In this document: piece by piece, positions 43,261-50,402 of the stretch
How the letters are laid out: each line of letters opens with the position of its first letter
Numbering within the stretch: the first letter of the stretch is position 1
NCBI GenBank assembly: GCA_023460955.1
Contig: JAEWOH010000016.1
Span: 1-50,402 of the forward strand
Direction: 5' to 3'
Length of the DNA stretch: 50,402 bases
Source of the DNA: Bacillota bacterium
GTDB taxonomy: Bacteria > Bacillota > Clostridia > Acetivibrionales > DSM-1351
The notes under the pieces: generated by a model
Told to the model about the DNA's origin: nothing
Seen by the model: the letters and a program-made list of their open reading frames with translations, nothing else
Database searches by the model: none
Translations under genes and position numbers: made by a program

Positions 43261-44385
43261 ATGACAAACCCCGTTAAGGAACAACTGCTAAAGCTGAATT
43301 ATCAGCTCTTTGCCGGTGGGGGAGATGACAAGACAGAAAAGGCCACCCCCAAGAAAAAAAGCGATGCCAGAAAAAAAGGTCAGGTTTTTCAAAGTAGAGA
43401 AATGTCTGCCTCTTTAATATTGTTACTGATGATTGTTTCCATGAATGCTTTTGGATCTATCTTATATCAACAATTATCAGGTTTTATCAAAAAAGCTTTT
43501 ACCGAGTATCTTACAAATAAGGATGCTTTTGATACCGGTATTTTGGCCAAGTTGTTTATAGATGGAGTTATAGTATTGGCAAAAACTTCATTACCGTTGT
43601 TATTAATTGCGATGGTTGCCGGGTTATTGGCAGCTTATGCTCAAGTGGGTATTTTATTTACTCTTGAGACACTTAAGCCTCAGGGAAATAGAATTAACCC
43701 TTTCAGCGGATTTAAAAGAATATTCTCGATGAGATCAGTAGTTGAGTTGGTTAAATCCCTTATTAAGATCTCAATAGTTTCATGGGTGGCTTATTCCTAC
43801 TTGAAATCTAAAGCAGATGAAGTAGTTTCTCTTATGAATAAAGATTTGCTTGATATACTTTCCTTTGTGGGAAAATCAGCCTTTACTGTGGCGTTAAGGA
43901 TTTGTGTAGCGATGATAATTGTAGGTTTTCTGGATTATCTTTACCAGCGCTATGACTATGAAAAGAGCCTTAAAATGACAAAACAAGAAGTTAAGGAAGA
44001 GTATAAGCAGATGGAAGGTAATCCTGAGATAAAGTCCAAAATCAAGCAAAAGCAGCGCCAGATGTCCATGAAGAGAATGATGCAGGAGATTCCTAAAGCT
44101 GACGTAGTAATAACAAACCCGACACACTTCGCAGTAGCTATAAAATATGATTCTGAAAAGGCCAGTGCACCTATTGTGGTAGCTAAAGGTCAGGATTACA
44201 TTGCACTGAGGATAAAACAGATAGCAACAGAAAATAAAGTTCAGATTGTAGAGAATAAACCACTTGCAAGAACCTTATTCAGTACTGTGGATATCGGGCA
44301 GCAAATACCTCCCGAACTTTATCAGGCAGTAGCTGAAATACTGGCATTTGTCTACAATCTTAAAAACGGCGGGAAAGCAGTTTAG
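43261..44385 (+). CDS. flhB: Flagellar export switch protein FlhB
   Basis: A 374-residue membrane protein that sets substrate specificity of export. Four transmembrane helices are followed by a cytoplasmic domain with the self-cleavage motif NPTH (Asn286-Pro287). The N-terminal DDKTEKATPKKKSDARKKGQV block is typical. FliK acts through this domain. The ATG at 43261 has GGAGGGCGG upstream; a TTG at 43249 overlaps it. flhA follows. Confidence 0.96.
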   Translation: MTNPVKEQLLKLNYQLFAGGGDDKTEKATPKKKSDARKKGQVFQSREMSASLILLLMIVSMNAFGSILYQQLSGFIKKAFTEYLTNKDAFDTGILAKLFIDGVIVLAKTSLPLLLIAMVAGLLAAYAQVGILFTLETLKPQGNRINPFSGFKRIFSMRSVVELVKSLIKISIVSWVAYSYLKSKADEVVSLMNKDLLDILSFVGKSAFTVALRICVAMIIVGFLDYLYQRYDYEKSLKMTKQEVKEEYKQMEGNPEIKSKIKQKQRQMSMKRMMQEIPKADVVITNPTHFAVAIKYDSEKASAPIVVAKGQDYIALRIKQIATENKVQIVENKPLARTLFSTVDIGQQIPPELYQAVAEILAFVYNLKNGGKAV

Positions 44386-44426
44386 ATACTTACCGGACCG
44401 GCAGATATATTTAAGGGGGATAAACT

Positions 44427-46451
44427 TTGTCAAGGTTAAACAATTTTTTTATACCGCTAATAATAATAATTGCAATTTTAAATCTAATCTTGCCAATTCC
44501 GCATGCTATGCTGGATTTTCTGCTTGCCGTAAATATTATACTGGCTGCGGTAATAATGCTTAATACCATATATCTTAAGACTGCATTGGATTTGTCCATT
44601 TTCCCCACATTAATAGTAGTAACTACTATTTACAGACTTTCTCTTAATGTAACAGCTACAAAGCTTATACTATCAGAAGGTGAAGCAGGAGCGGTTATCA
44701 GAGGATTTGGTGCCTTTGTCGGAAGAAATAATCTTGTTGTAGGCTTCGTTATATTCTTTATTATAATGATAGTTAACTTCCTGGTTATTACAAAAGGTTC
44801 TGAAAGAGTTGCGGAAGTAGCAGCAAGATTTACCCTGGACGCCATGCCTGGAAAACAGATGGCCATTGATGCCGATTTGAACACAGGTTTGATAAGTGAG
44901 GCTGAGGCTAAGGAAAGACGTAAAAAAATACAGAGAGAAGCTGATTTTTACGGCTCCATGGATGGTGCCAGTAAATTTGTAAAAAATGATGCCATCGCGG
45001 GTATCATAATAACATTTCTAAATATCGCAGGTGGTTTAATAATAGGTGTAGTTATGAGAGGGGAGCCGATAAATGAAGCCCTCAATAACTATACCATTTT
45101 GACTATAGGTGACGGATTGGTCAGTCAGCTTCCGGCCCTTATGCTTTCAGTTGCAACTTCCTTTATAGTTACCAGAGCCGGCGCTGAATCCGACTTGAAT
45201 AAAGATGTTATAAAGCAGCTGTTTTACAACCCCAAAGTTCTGTACGTGTCAGCAGCCTTAAGTGTCGCAATGGCACCATTCCTGACCCCGGTACCTTTTC
45301 TTTTACTGGCGGTTGTTTTGTTATTTGTAGCATTTAAAATAAAACAGCTCCAGAAGGAAGCTGTTATAGATGAAGAAGTGCAGATACAGGAAAGTGAAGT
45401 TGAAGAAATCAGAAAGCCGGAAAACGTTGTAACACTTCTTCAGGTTGACCCCATAGAGTTGGAGTTTGGTTATGGGATTATTCCTCTGGCTGATGCAAAC
45501 CAGGGAGGAGACCTACTGGATAGAGTTGTTCTTATAAGAAGACAGCTTGCCCTTGAACTAGGTATGATTGTTCCTGTTATAAGACTTCGTGACAATATCC
45601 AAATCGGCCCGAATGAATATATTATTAAAATAAAAGGTTCTGAGGTTACAAAAGGTGAACTTGTTTTTGATTACTTCCTTGCAATGAATTCCGGAGGGGT
45701 TGAGGAAGAACTGGACGGTATAAAAACTATTGAGCCTGCCTTCGGTTTACCAGCGATATGGATTCAGGAAAGTCAGAGAGACAAGGCAGAAATGCTGGGA
45801 TATACTGTTGTTGATCCGCCATCTATTATAGCAACGCATCTGACTGAGGTAATAAAGAAACATTCTCACGAATTGCTTGGAAGGCAGGAAGTTCAAACTC
45901 TGGTTGATAATATCAAACAAACTTATCCGGCCATTGTCGATGAATTAGTTCCTAAGCTCATGAGCGTTGGTGAAATTCAGAAAGTGCTTGCCAATCTCTT
46001 AAAGGAAAATGTATCTATAAGGGACATGGTAACTATTATGGAAACACTTGCGGACTATTCGCCCATGACCCACGACGTGGATATGCTTACTGAATATGTA
46101 AGACAGGCTCTTGGACGATCAATATCACAGAAATTCTTTAACGGAAACTCAAATGTTATAACCTTGGATCCAAAGCTAGAGCAAATGATTATGGATGCAA
46201 TACAGAAGACTGAGTTTGGTTCTTATCTGGCTCTTGACCCTTCTGTAAGCAATACAATCATAAACAATGTGTCTAAAAATGTTCAAAGGCTGCTACAGCT
46301 TGGGAGTCAACCTATTGTTCTGGCTTCTCCCGTAGTGAGATTATACTTTAAGCGGCTTACAGAAAATGTAATACCGGGTTTAGTGGTACTCTCGTATAAT
46401 GAAATAGATCCCGGAGTTGAAATTCAGTCTGTAGGGACTGTGAGTGTTTAG
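44427..46451 (+). CDS. flhA: Flagellar export gate protein FlhA
   Basis: A 674-residue protein. The N-terminal half has about eight transmembrane helices with the conserved loop TKGSERVAEVAARFTLDAMPGKQMAIDADLNTG. The C-terminal half is the cytoplasmic nonamer-forming domain that docks export chaperones and FliJ. The start is TTG at 44427 with AAGGGGG upstream. It lies 41 bases after flhB. Confidence 0.96.
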   Translation: MSRLNNFFIPLIIIIAILNLILPIPHAMLDFLLAVNIILAAVIMLNTIYLKTALDLSIFPTLIVVTTIYRLSLNVTATKLILSEGEAGAVIRGFGAFVGRNNLVVGFVIFFIIMIVNFLVITKGSERVAEVAARFTLDAMPGKQMAIDADLNTGLISEAEAKERRKKIQREADFYGSMDGASKFVKNDAIAGIIITFLNIAGGLIIGVVMRGEPINEALNNYTILTIGDGLVSQLPALMLSVATSFIVTRAGAESDLNKDVIKQLFYNPKVLYVSAALSVAMAPFLTPVPFLLLAVVLLFVAFKIKQLQKEAVIDEEVQIQESEVEEIRKPENVVTLLQVDPIELEFGYGIIPLADANQGGDLLDRVVLIRRQLALELGMIVPVIRLRDNIQIGPNEYIIKIKGSEVTKGELVFDYFLAMNSGGVEEELDGIKTIEPAFGLPAIWIQESQRDKAEMLGYTVVDPPSIIATHLTEVIKKHSHELLGRQEVQTLVDNIKQTYPAIVDELVPKLMSVGEIQKVLANLLKENVSIRDMVTIMETLADYSPMTHDVDMLTEYVRQALGRSISQKFFNGNSNVITLDPKLEQMIMDAIQKTEFGSYLALDPSVSNTIINNVSKNVQRLLQLGSQPIVLASPVVRLYFKRLTENVIPGLVVLSYNEIDPGVEIQSVGTVSV

Positions 46452-46497
46452 TCTAATATTAAATTTATATACTCTAGGCGTGTGGTGAGGTATTGTT

Positions 46498-47691
46498 ATG
46501 AAAATAAAGCGGTATATGGGAAAAAATACACAAGAAGCGTTACTGAAAGTTAAAATGGATCTCGGAAACAATGCTATTATTCTCAACACCAAAAAAGTAA
46601 GACAAAAGGGAATTAAGAAATACTTTTCGAAACCTATGATTGAAATTATGGCCGCTATAGATGATGATACTTCTAAGCTCCGTGAAAGAGAACTGACAAA
46701 AATCGAACCGGTTCAACAAGAAACTGCTAACTCAAAAAATATATTGTCACAAAAAGAGGAAAAGATTAGTGAGTTAGAGAATAAAGTAAGTAATATTGAA
46801 AAGCTTTTAGACAGGATTCTTAATATTGTAAAAACTGATAATGATAGTAAAAGTAATGAGTTCGGTGATAAAGAAGATAATGGTAACGCGGAGAATGGAA
46901 GCCAACTGCCCCAGATTTTCCAATTGTTATACAATAACCTGCTTAAAAATGAGGTAGATGAAGATATAGCAAAGAAAATTATTGATCAGGTAGCTAAGCG
47001 TAGCAGCTCAAGAAATATAAACGATGCTTCTCTTGTAATGCATTCTGTTATAGCCTCAATGCTTGGTAAGGCAGAACCTATATCACTGCGAAAAGACGGC
47101 AAGCCTACTGTAATATTATTTGTAGGTCCTACCGGAGTTGGAAAGACAACAACCCTTGCCAAACTGGCAGCAACTTTTATGCTGTCAAATAATAAAAAAG
47201 TAGGATTAATAACTGCTGATACCTATAGGATAGCAGCAGTAGATCAGCTCAAAACCTATGCTGAAATACTTGGGATACCTATTTCGGTAGCATATTCAGT
47301 ACTTGAAATAACTAATGAAATACAGAAATATAGCGATAAAGATGTAATTTTAGTTGACACTGCCGGTTGCAGTTATAGGGATAAGCAGAAGTTTGATGAG
47401 TTAAAAAAACTTGTAGCAGCGTGCAATGCCGATAGCATTTTCTTGGTGTTAAGTTCGACCGTAAGCTCTAAAAATTGTAAGGATATAATTAAGAATTATG
47501 ATTTTATTCCAAATTATAAGCTGATTTTTACGAAGGTTGATGAGACGCCGGTATACGGAAGCATACTAAATACAAAATGCTATTCAAACAAGAGCTTGTC
47601 CTATATTACCAACGGACAAAATGTTCCAGATGATATTGAAATAGCTAACATTGACAGGCTGTCAAAAAATTTACTGGGTAATTTGTCGTAA
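46498..47691 (+). CDS. flhF: SRP-type GTPase FlhF
   Basis: A 397-residue GTPase of the SRP54/FtsY class that helps place flagella. A basic N-terminal B domain (MKIKRYMGKNTQEALLKVKMDLGNNAIILNTKKVR) is followed by a helical linker with a coiled coil (about 80-100). The NG domain has the P-loop GPTGVGKTTTLAKLAA (from residue 210), DTYRIAAVDQLKTYA and VDTAGCSYRD. GTPase activity is inferred from intact motifs. The ATG at 46498 lies 46 bases after flhA with GGTGAGG upstream. Confidence 0.94.
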   Translation: MKIKRYMGKNTQEALLKVKMDLGNNAIILNTKKVRQKGIKKYFSKPMIEIMAAIDDDTSKLRERELTKIEPVQQETANSKNILSQKEEKISELENKVSNIEKLLDRILNIVKTDNDSKSNEFGDKEDNGNAENGSQLPQIFQLLYNNLLKNEVDEDIAKKIIDQVAKRSSSRNINDASLVMHSVIASMLGKAEPISLRKDGKPTVILFVGPTGVGKTTTLAKLAATFMLSNNKKVGLITADTYRIAAVDQLKTYAEILGIPISVAYSVLEITNEIQKYSDKDVILVDTAGCSYRDKQKFDELKKLVAACNADSIFLVLSSTVSSKNCKDIIKNYDFIPNYKLIFTKVDETPVYGSILNTKCYSNKSLSYITNGQNVPDDIEIANIDRLSKNLLGNLS

Positions 47692-47740
47692 CCTGATAAA
47701 GGATTGTTCAGGTTATTTGTTCGGGACACGGAGGTTAACA

Positions 47741-48661
47741 ATGATAGATCAAGCTGAAAAGTTGAGAAAAATAGTCAAGAATTTAAACAGTGAACCCAAG
47801 AAAGACAGCGCTAACAGCGTTTTGCCCGAAATGATCAAAGTGGGAAAGCGTGCGAGAGTTCTAGCCGTAACCAGCGGTAAGGGTGGAGTAGGGAAAACCA
47901 GTGTTACTGTAAATCTAGCCATAGCTTTAAGCCAAAAAGGTTATAGGGTTGTAATTATAGATGCGGATTTAGGCTTGTCAAACATAGATGTTGTTTTTGG
48001 AATAGTGCCGAAGTATACACTTCTTGATTCCATCAAAAGTGAGAAGGGTATTCTTGATGTTTTATGTGACGGGCCTAATAATATTAAGTTTATATCAGGC
48101 GGTTCGGGGGTTCAGGAATTAATAAATCTTGATAAAAATTCTTTGGACGCCTTCATAGCAAATATGTCTTTACTTGACCATATTGCTGATTATATTCTGA
48201 TTGATACCGGTGCAGGCTTATCGGATACAGTTATGAATTTCGTTCTGTCGGCAGAAGAAGTTCTTTTGGTAGTTACTCCTGAACCAACATCAATTACCGA
48301 TGCTTACGCGCTTGTAAAAACGGTGGCAAATATAAAAAAAGACAGTACAATAAATGTATTGATTAATAGAGCCGATAATGAAATAGAGGCTAAAACTGTG
48401 TATAACAATTTTGCAATGGTATCTGACAGATTTCTTGGAATGAAGCTGCAATCATTGGGATATTTACCTTTTGATCAGATGTTTACAAAGTCTGTAAAAT
48501 TACAAAAGCCATATTTACTCTGTTATCCGAAAAATTCAACAAGCAAGATGATTAATGATGTTGCGGACTTACTCCTCAAAAAGGAAGCCAATATAAACAG
48601 TCAGACACAGGCTGGAATTAAAGGCTTCATTAATCGATTTGTTGGGTTGTTTAGCAATTAA
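47741..48661 (+). CDS. flhG: Flagellar number regulator, MinD-like ATPase FlhG (YlxH)
   Basis: A 306-residue ParA/MinD-type ATPase that counteracts or stimulates FlhF to set the number and position of flagella. The deviant Walker A is TSGKGGVGKTSVTVNLA, Walker B VIIDADLGLSN, and IDTGAGLSDTVMNFVL follows. The N-terminal segment (residues 1-20) has an FlhF-activating helix-like sequence (MIDQAEKLRKIV). A terminal basic/hydrophobic helix (GFINRFVGLF) suits membrane attachment. I chose the ATG at 47741 with ACGGAGG upstream; the longer frame starts inside flhF. Confidence 0.93.
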   Translation: MIDQAEKLRKIVKNLNSEPKKDSANSVLPEMIKVGKRARVLAVTSGKGGVGKTSVTVNLAIALSQKGYRVVIIDADLGLSNIDVVFGIVPKYTLLDSIKSEKGILDVLCDGPNNIKFISGGSGVQELINLDKNSLDAFIANMSLLDHIADYILIDTGAGLSDTVMNFVLSAEEVLLVVTPEPTSITDAYALVKTVANIKKDSTINVLINRADNEIEAKTVYNNFAMVSDRFLGMKLQSLGYLPFDQMFTKSVKLQKPYLLCYPKNSTSKMINDVADLLLKKEANINSQTQAGIKGFINRFVGLFSN

Positions 48662-48697
48662 TAAGGTAGTATACTATAATTAAGTGGGGTAAGTCGC

Positions 48698-49387
48698 TTG
48701 AACACTGTGTATAACCTGAAAGATTTTTCAATCGGAACAAAGATTGAAATGACAGTAGTAGACCCGGTTGAGGGAAAGCTGGATATAAGATTTGTAAGCC
48801 AATTTGAAGGCAGTGTTGATATTAATGTTATAAGAATCAGCGCTCCCATACATGAAGCTAAGATTTATCCTGTACGGGTTAATTCTCAAATTGAGGCGTA
48901 TCTGTTTTGCAATGCTAGCCAGATATTCAGAGTTTATGGTACCGTTATTGACAGATTAATAATTAATGATATGCCAATGTTAGATATCAGAGTACTGGAT
49001 AAACCCGAAAGAATTCAAAGAAGACAATACTACAGATTTGATTGCATTGTTCCTGTAATATACTTCGAGTCAAAGTCAGACATAGAGGGCGAAGCATGTG
49101 AAATAATTGGACAAACTATAGATTTGAGTGGTGGAGGAATTTCAGCCTACTCCGATAAAAAGCTGTCACCCGGTACAGTCATATCAGGTACTTTATATTT
49201 GGATGATTATGAACTTAAATTTGAGGGTAAAGTTATTAGGAGTAAAAAAGAGATTATTAATGAAAAAATTAAGTACTATTCATCCATAAGCTTTATAGAG
49301 ATTGGTTTTAGAGAACGAGAAAAAATAGTCAGCTTTATATTTAACAAACAGAGAGAATTATTAAGTAAAGGGCTAAGGAGCGGCTGA
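48698..49387 (+). CDS. YcgR/FlgZ-like PilZ domain protein
   Basis: A 229-residue protein with an N-terminal YcgR-like beta domain and a C-terminal PilZ domain. The c-di-GMP-binding RxxxR motif is in IQRRQYYRFDC, and the second motif is DLSGGGIS. Binding of c-di-GMP would brake the motor or reduce motility in related bacteria. The start is TTG at 48698 with GTGGGG upstream. The stop overlaps the cheB start by one base (TGATG), so the genes are translationally linked. Confidence 0.85.
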   Translation: MNTVYNLKDFSIGTKIEMTVVDPVEGKLDIRFVSQFEGSVDINVIRISAPIHEAKIYPVRVNSQIEAYLFCNASQIFRVYGTVIDRLIINDMPMLDIRVLDKPERIQRRQYYRFDCIVPVIYFESKSDIEGEACEIIGQTIDLSGGGISAYSDKKLSPGTVISGTLYLDDYELKFEGKVIRSKKEIINEKIKYYSSISFIEIGFREREKIVSFIFNKQRELLSKGLRSG

Positions 49388-50402
49388 TGGATTCAAAACC
49401 AAAAAAAAGAAATTTAATAAAGGTATTAATTGTAGATGACTCAGCTTTTATGAGAAAAGTTTTATCAGATATGATTGAATCCGAGGAAACACTTACAGTA
49501 GTCGGTACAGCAACAGATGGAAGGGATGCCCTAGCTAAAATAGAACTGTTGGACCCTGATGTAATTACTTTAGATGTTGAAATGCCGGTAATGGATGGCA
49601 TTAACTGTTTAAAAGAGATTATGAAGAGGTTCCCCAAGCCGGTAATTATGTTGAGCAGTGTTACTGAGCACGGAGCAGAATTAACAATTAAAGCTTTAGA
49701 TGAGGGTGCGGTTGATTTTGTTGCTAAACCCAAAAATATATTTGATATTAAGAATGATAAGAAGAAAAATGAGATAATTGAAAAGATTATAGTTGCGAGA
49801 AATATTAGGTTTGATATTCGCTGTAACAATCCCAAGGAAAATGAGAAAAAGCAGGAATTCTCCGGAAAAAATTTATTAAAGTACATAATAGCAATAGGGA
49901 CCTCGACCGGTGGGCCCAAAGCACTCCAGAGTGTTATACCGCTGATTCCTGGAGACATTCCGGCGGCGGTTTTGGTGGTACAACACATGCCGCCTGGTTT
50001 TACCAGTTCCCTTGCTGAAAGGTTGAACAGCAAGAGTCAGTTGATAGTTAAGGAAGCTACCCACAGGGAGAAAATATTGGCAGGACATTGTTATATAGCA
50101 CCCGGTGATTTACACATGCTGATTGAAACTACTTCAAATGGTGATGTAATGATTAATCTTGATAAATCTCCGCCGGTAGGAGGACACAGACCATCAGTAG
50201 ATGTAATGATGAATTCTCTGTCAGCTACTGGATTAAAGAATATCGTAGGTGTCATTATGACAGGTATGGGGGCTGACGGGAGCATAGGTGTAAAAAATCT
50301 GAAGGACATTAATAAGAGTTATATAATAGCTCAGGACGAAGAAACAAGTGTAGTTTTCGGAATGCCTAAAATGGCCATCCAGGCAGGAGTAGTAGATAAA
50401 GT
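49387..50402 (+). CDS. cheB: Chemotaxis protein-glutamate methylesterase CheB (cut by right edge)
   Basis: An open frame of 338 codons reaches the right edge without a stop. The receiver domain has the acidic VLIVDDSAFMRK start and phospho-acceptor Asp63 in LDVEMP. The linker (about 120-160) precedes the methylesterase domain, with the catalytic Ser173 in GTSTGGPKAL, the His in VVQHMPPGFTSSL and the Asp in TGMGADG. CheB removes methyl groups from chemoreceptors for adaptation. The start ATG at 49387 overlaps the PilZ gene stop. Only the last few residues seem to be missing, judging by the usual length of about 350. Confidence 0.95.
   Translation, partial: MDSKPKKRNLIKVLIVDDSAFMRKVLSDMIESEETLTVVGTATDGRDALAKIELLDPDVITLDVEMPVMDGINCLKEIMKRFPKPVIMLSSVTEHGAELTIKALDEGAVDFVAKPKNIFDIKNDKKKNEIIEKIIVARNIRFDIRCNNPKENEKKQEFSGKNLLKYIIAIGTSTGGPKALQSVIPLIPGDIPAAVLVVQHMPPGFTSSLAERLNSKSQLIVKEATHREKILAGHCYIAPGDLHMLIETTSNGDVMINLDKSPPVGGHRPSVDVMMNSLSATGLKNIVGVIMTGMGADGSIGVKNLKDINKSYIIAQDEETSVVFGMPKMAIQAGVVDK

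Noticed and set aside
49341..50033. 230-codon minus-strand frame
   Set aside because: It is antisense to cheB, whose receiver and methylesterase motifs are complete on the plus strand.

Overview
This window is a chromosomal segment of a low-GC, endospore-forming, flagellated Firmicute. The order of cell-division genes, spoIIGA-sigE-sigG, nrdR, comM-dprA-topA-trmFO and one large fla/che operon, together with the protein sequences, suggests a clostridium of the Ruminiclostridium/Clostridium cluster III type. That placement is inferred; no 16S rRNA or other marker is present to settle it.

Layout. (1) 1-3000: the tail of an unrecognised plus-strand gene, then on the minus strand an apparently complete T-box leader with no visible gene behind it, then murT-gatD (lipid II amidation). 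(2) 3150-7950: a broken division/cell-wall (dcw) cluster. It holds a murA remnant missing its first ~105 codons and then intact ftsQ(divIB), sbp, ftsA and ftsZ. (3) 8000-12950: a Bce-type antimicrobial-peptide sensing and detoxification module (bceRS-bceAB) sitting between ftsZ and spoIIGA, with a BceR-like operator in the bceS-bceA gap. (4) 12950-15870: the mother-cell/forespore sigma cassette spoIIGA-sigE-sigG. A Spo0A box overlaps a -35 element spaced 21 bp from its -10, as in the spoIIG promoter of Bacillus. (5) 15986-18610: nrdR, then a complete IS30-family insertion sequence. (6) 18612-25113: comM(yifB), dprA, topA and trmFO, covering DNA uptake/recombination, supercoiling and tRNA modification. 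(7) 25150 to the right edge: a colinear flagellar/chemotaxis operon. Its order is flgBC-fliEFGHIJ-motE-like-fliK-flgD-(TIGR02530-like)-flgE-flbD/swrD-fliLMY-cheY-fliOPQR-flhBAFG-PilZ(ycgR-like)-cheB (cut by the window).

How they fit together. FtsQ/Sbp/FtsA/FtsZ build the division septum. SpoIIGA processes pro-SigE across the asymmetric septum, and SigG follows in the forespore. The flagellar genes encode the rod, the MS and C rings, the export ATPase complex, the export gate, hook assembly, the switch (FliG/FliM/FliY), placement GTPases (FlhF/FlhG), a c-di-GMP-responsive PilZ protein and the chemotaxis proteins CheY and CheB. Flagellin, the FliD cap, MotA/MotB, CheA and CheW are not in this window. 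Many genes here start with TTG or GTG; starts were chosen mainly from Shine-Dalgarno position.

Most of the window is conserved housekeeping. The least explained items are the orphan T-box, the decapitated murA at a dcw breakpoint, the Spo0A/spoIIG-like promoter, the BceR box folded into a hairpin, the long degenerate target duplication of the IS30 element, and several hairpins inside the flagellar operon (cheY-fliO, flgE-flbD, upstream of flgE). I found no CRISPR array, tRNA, rRNA or clear novel defence system.
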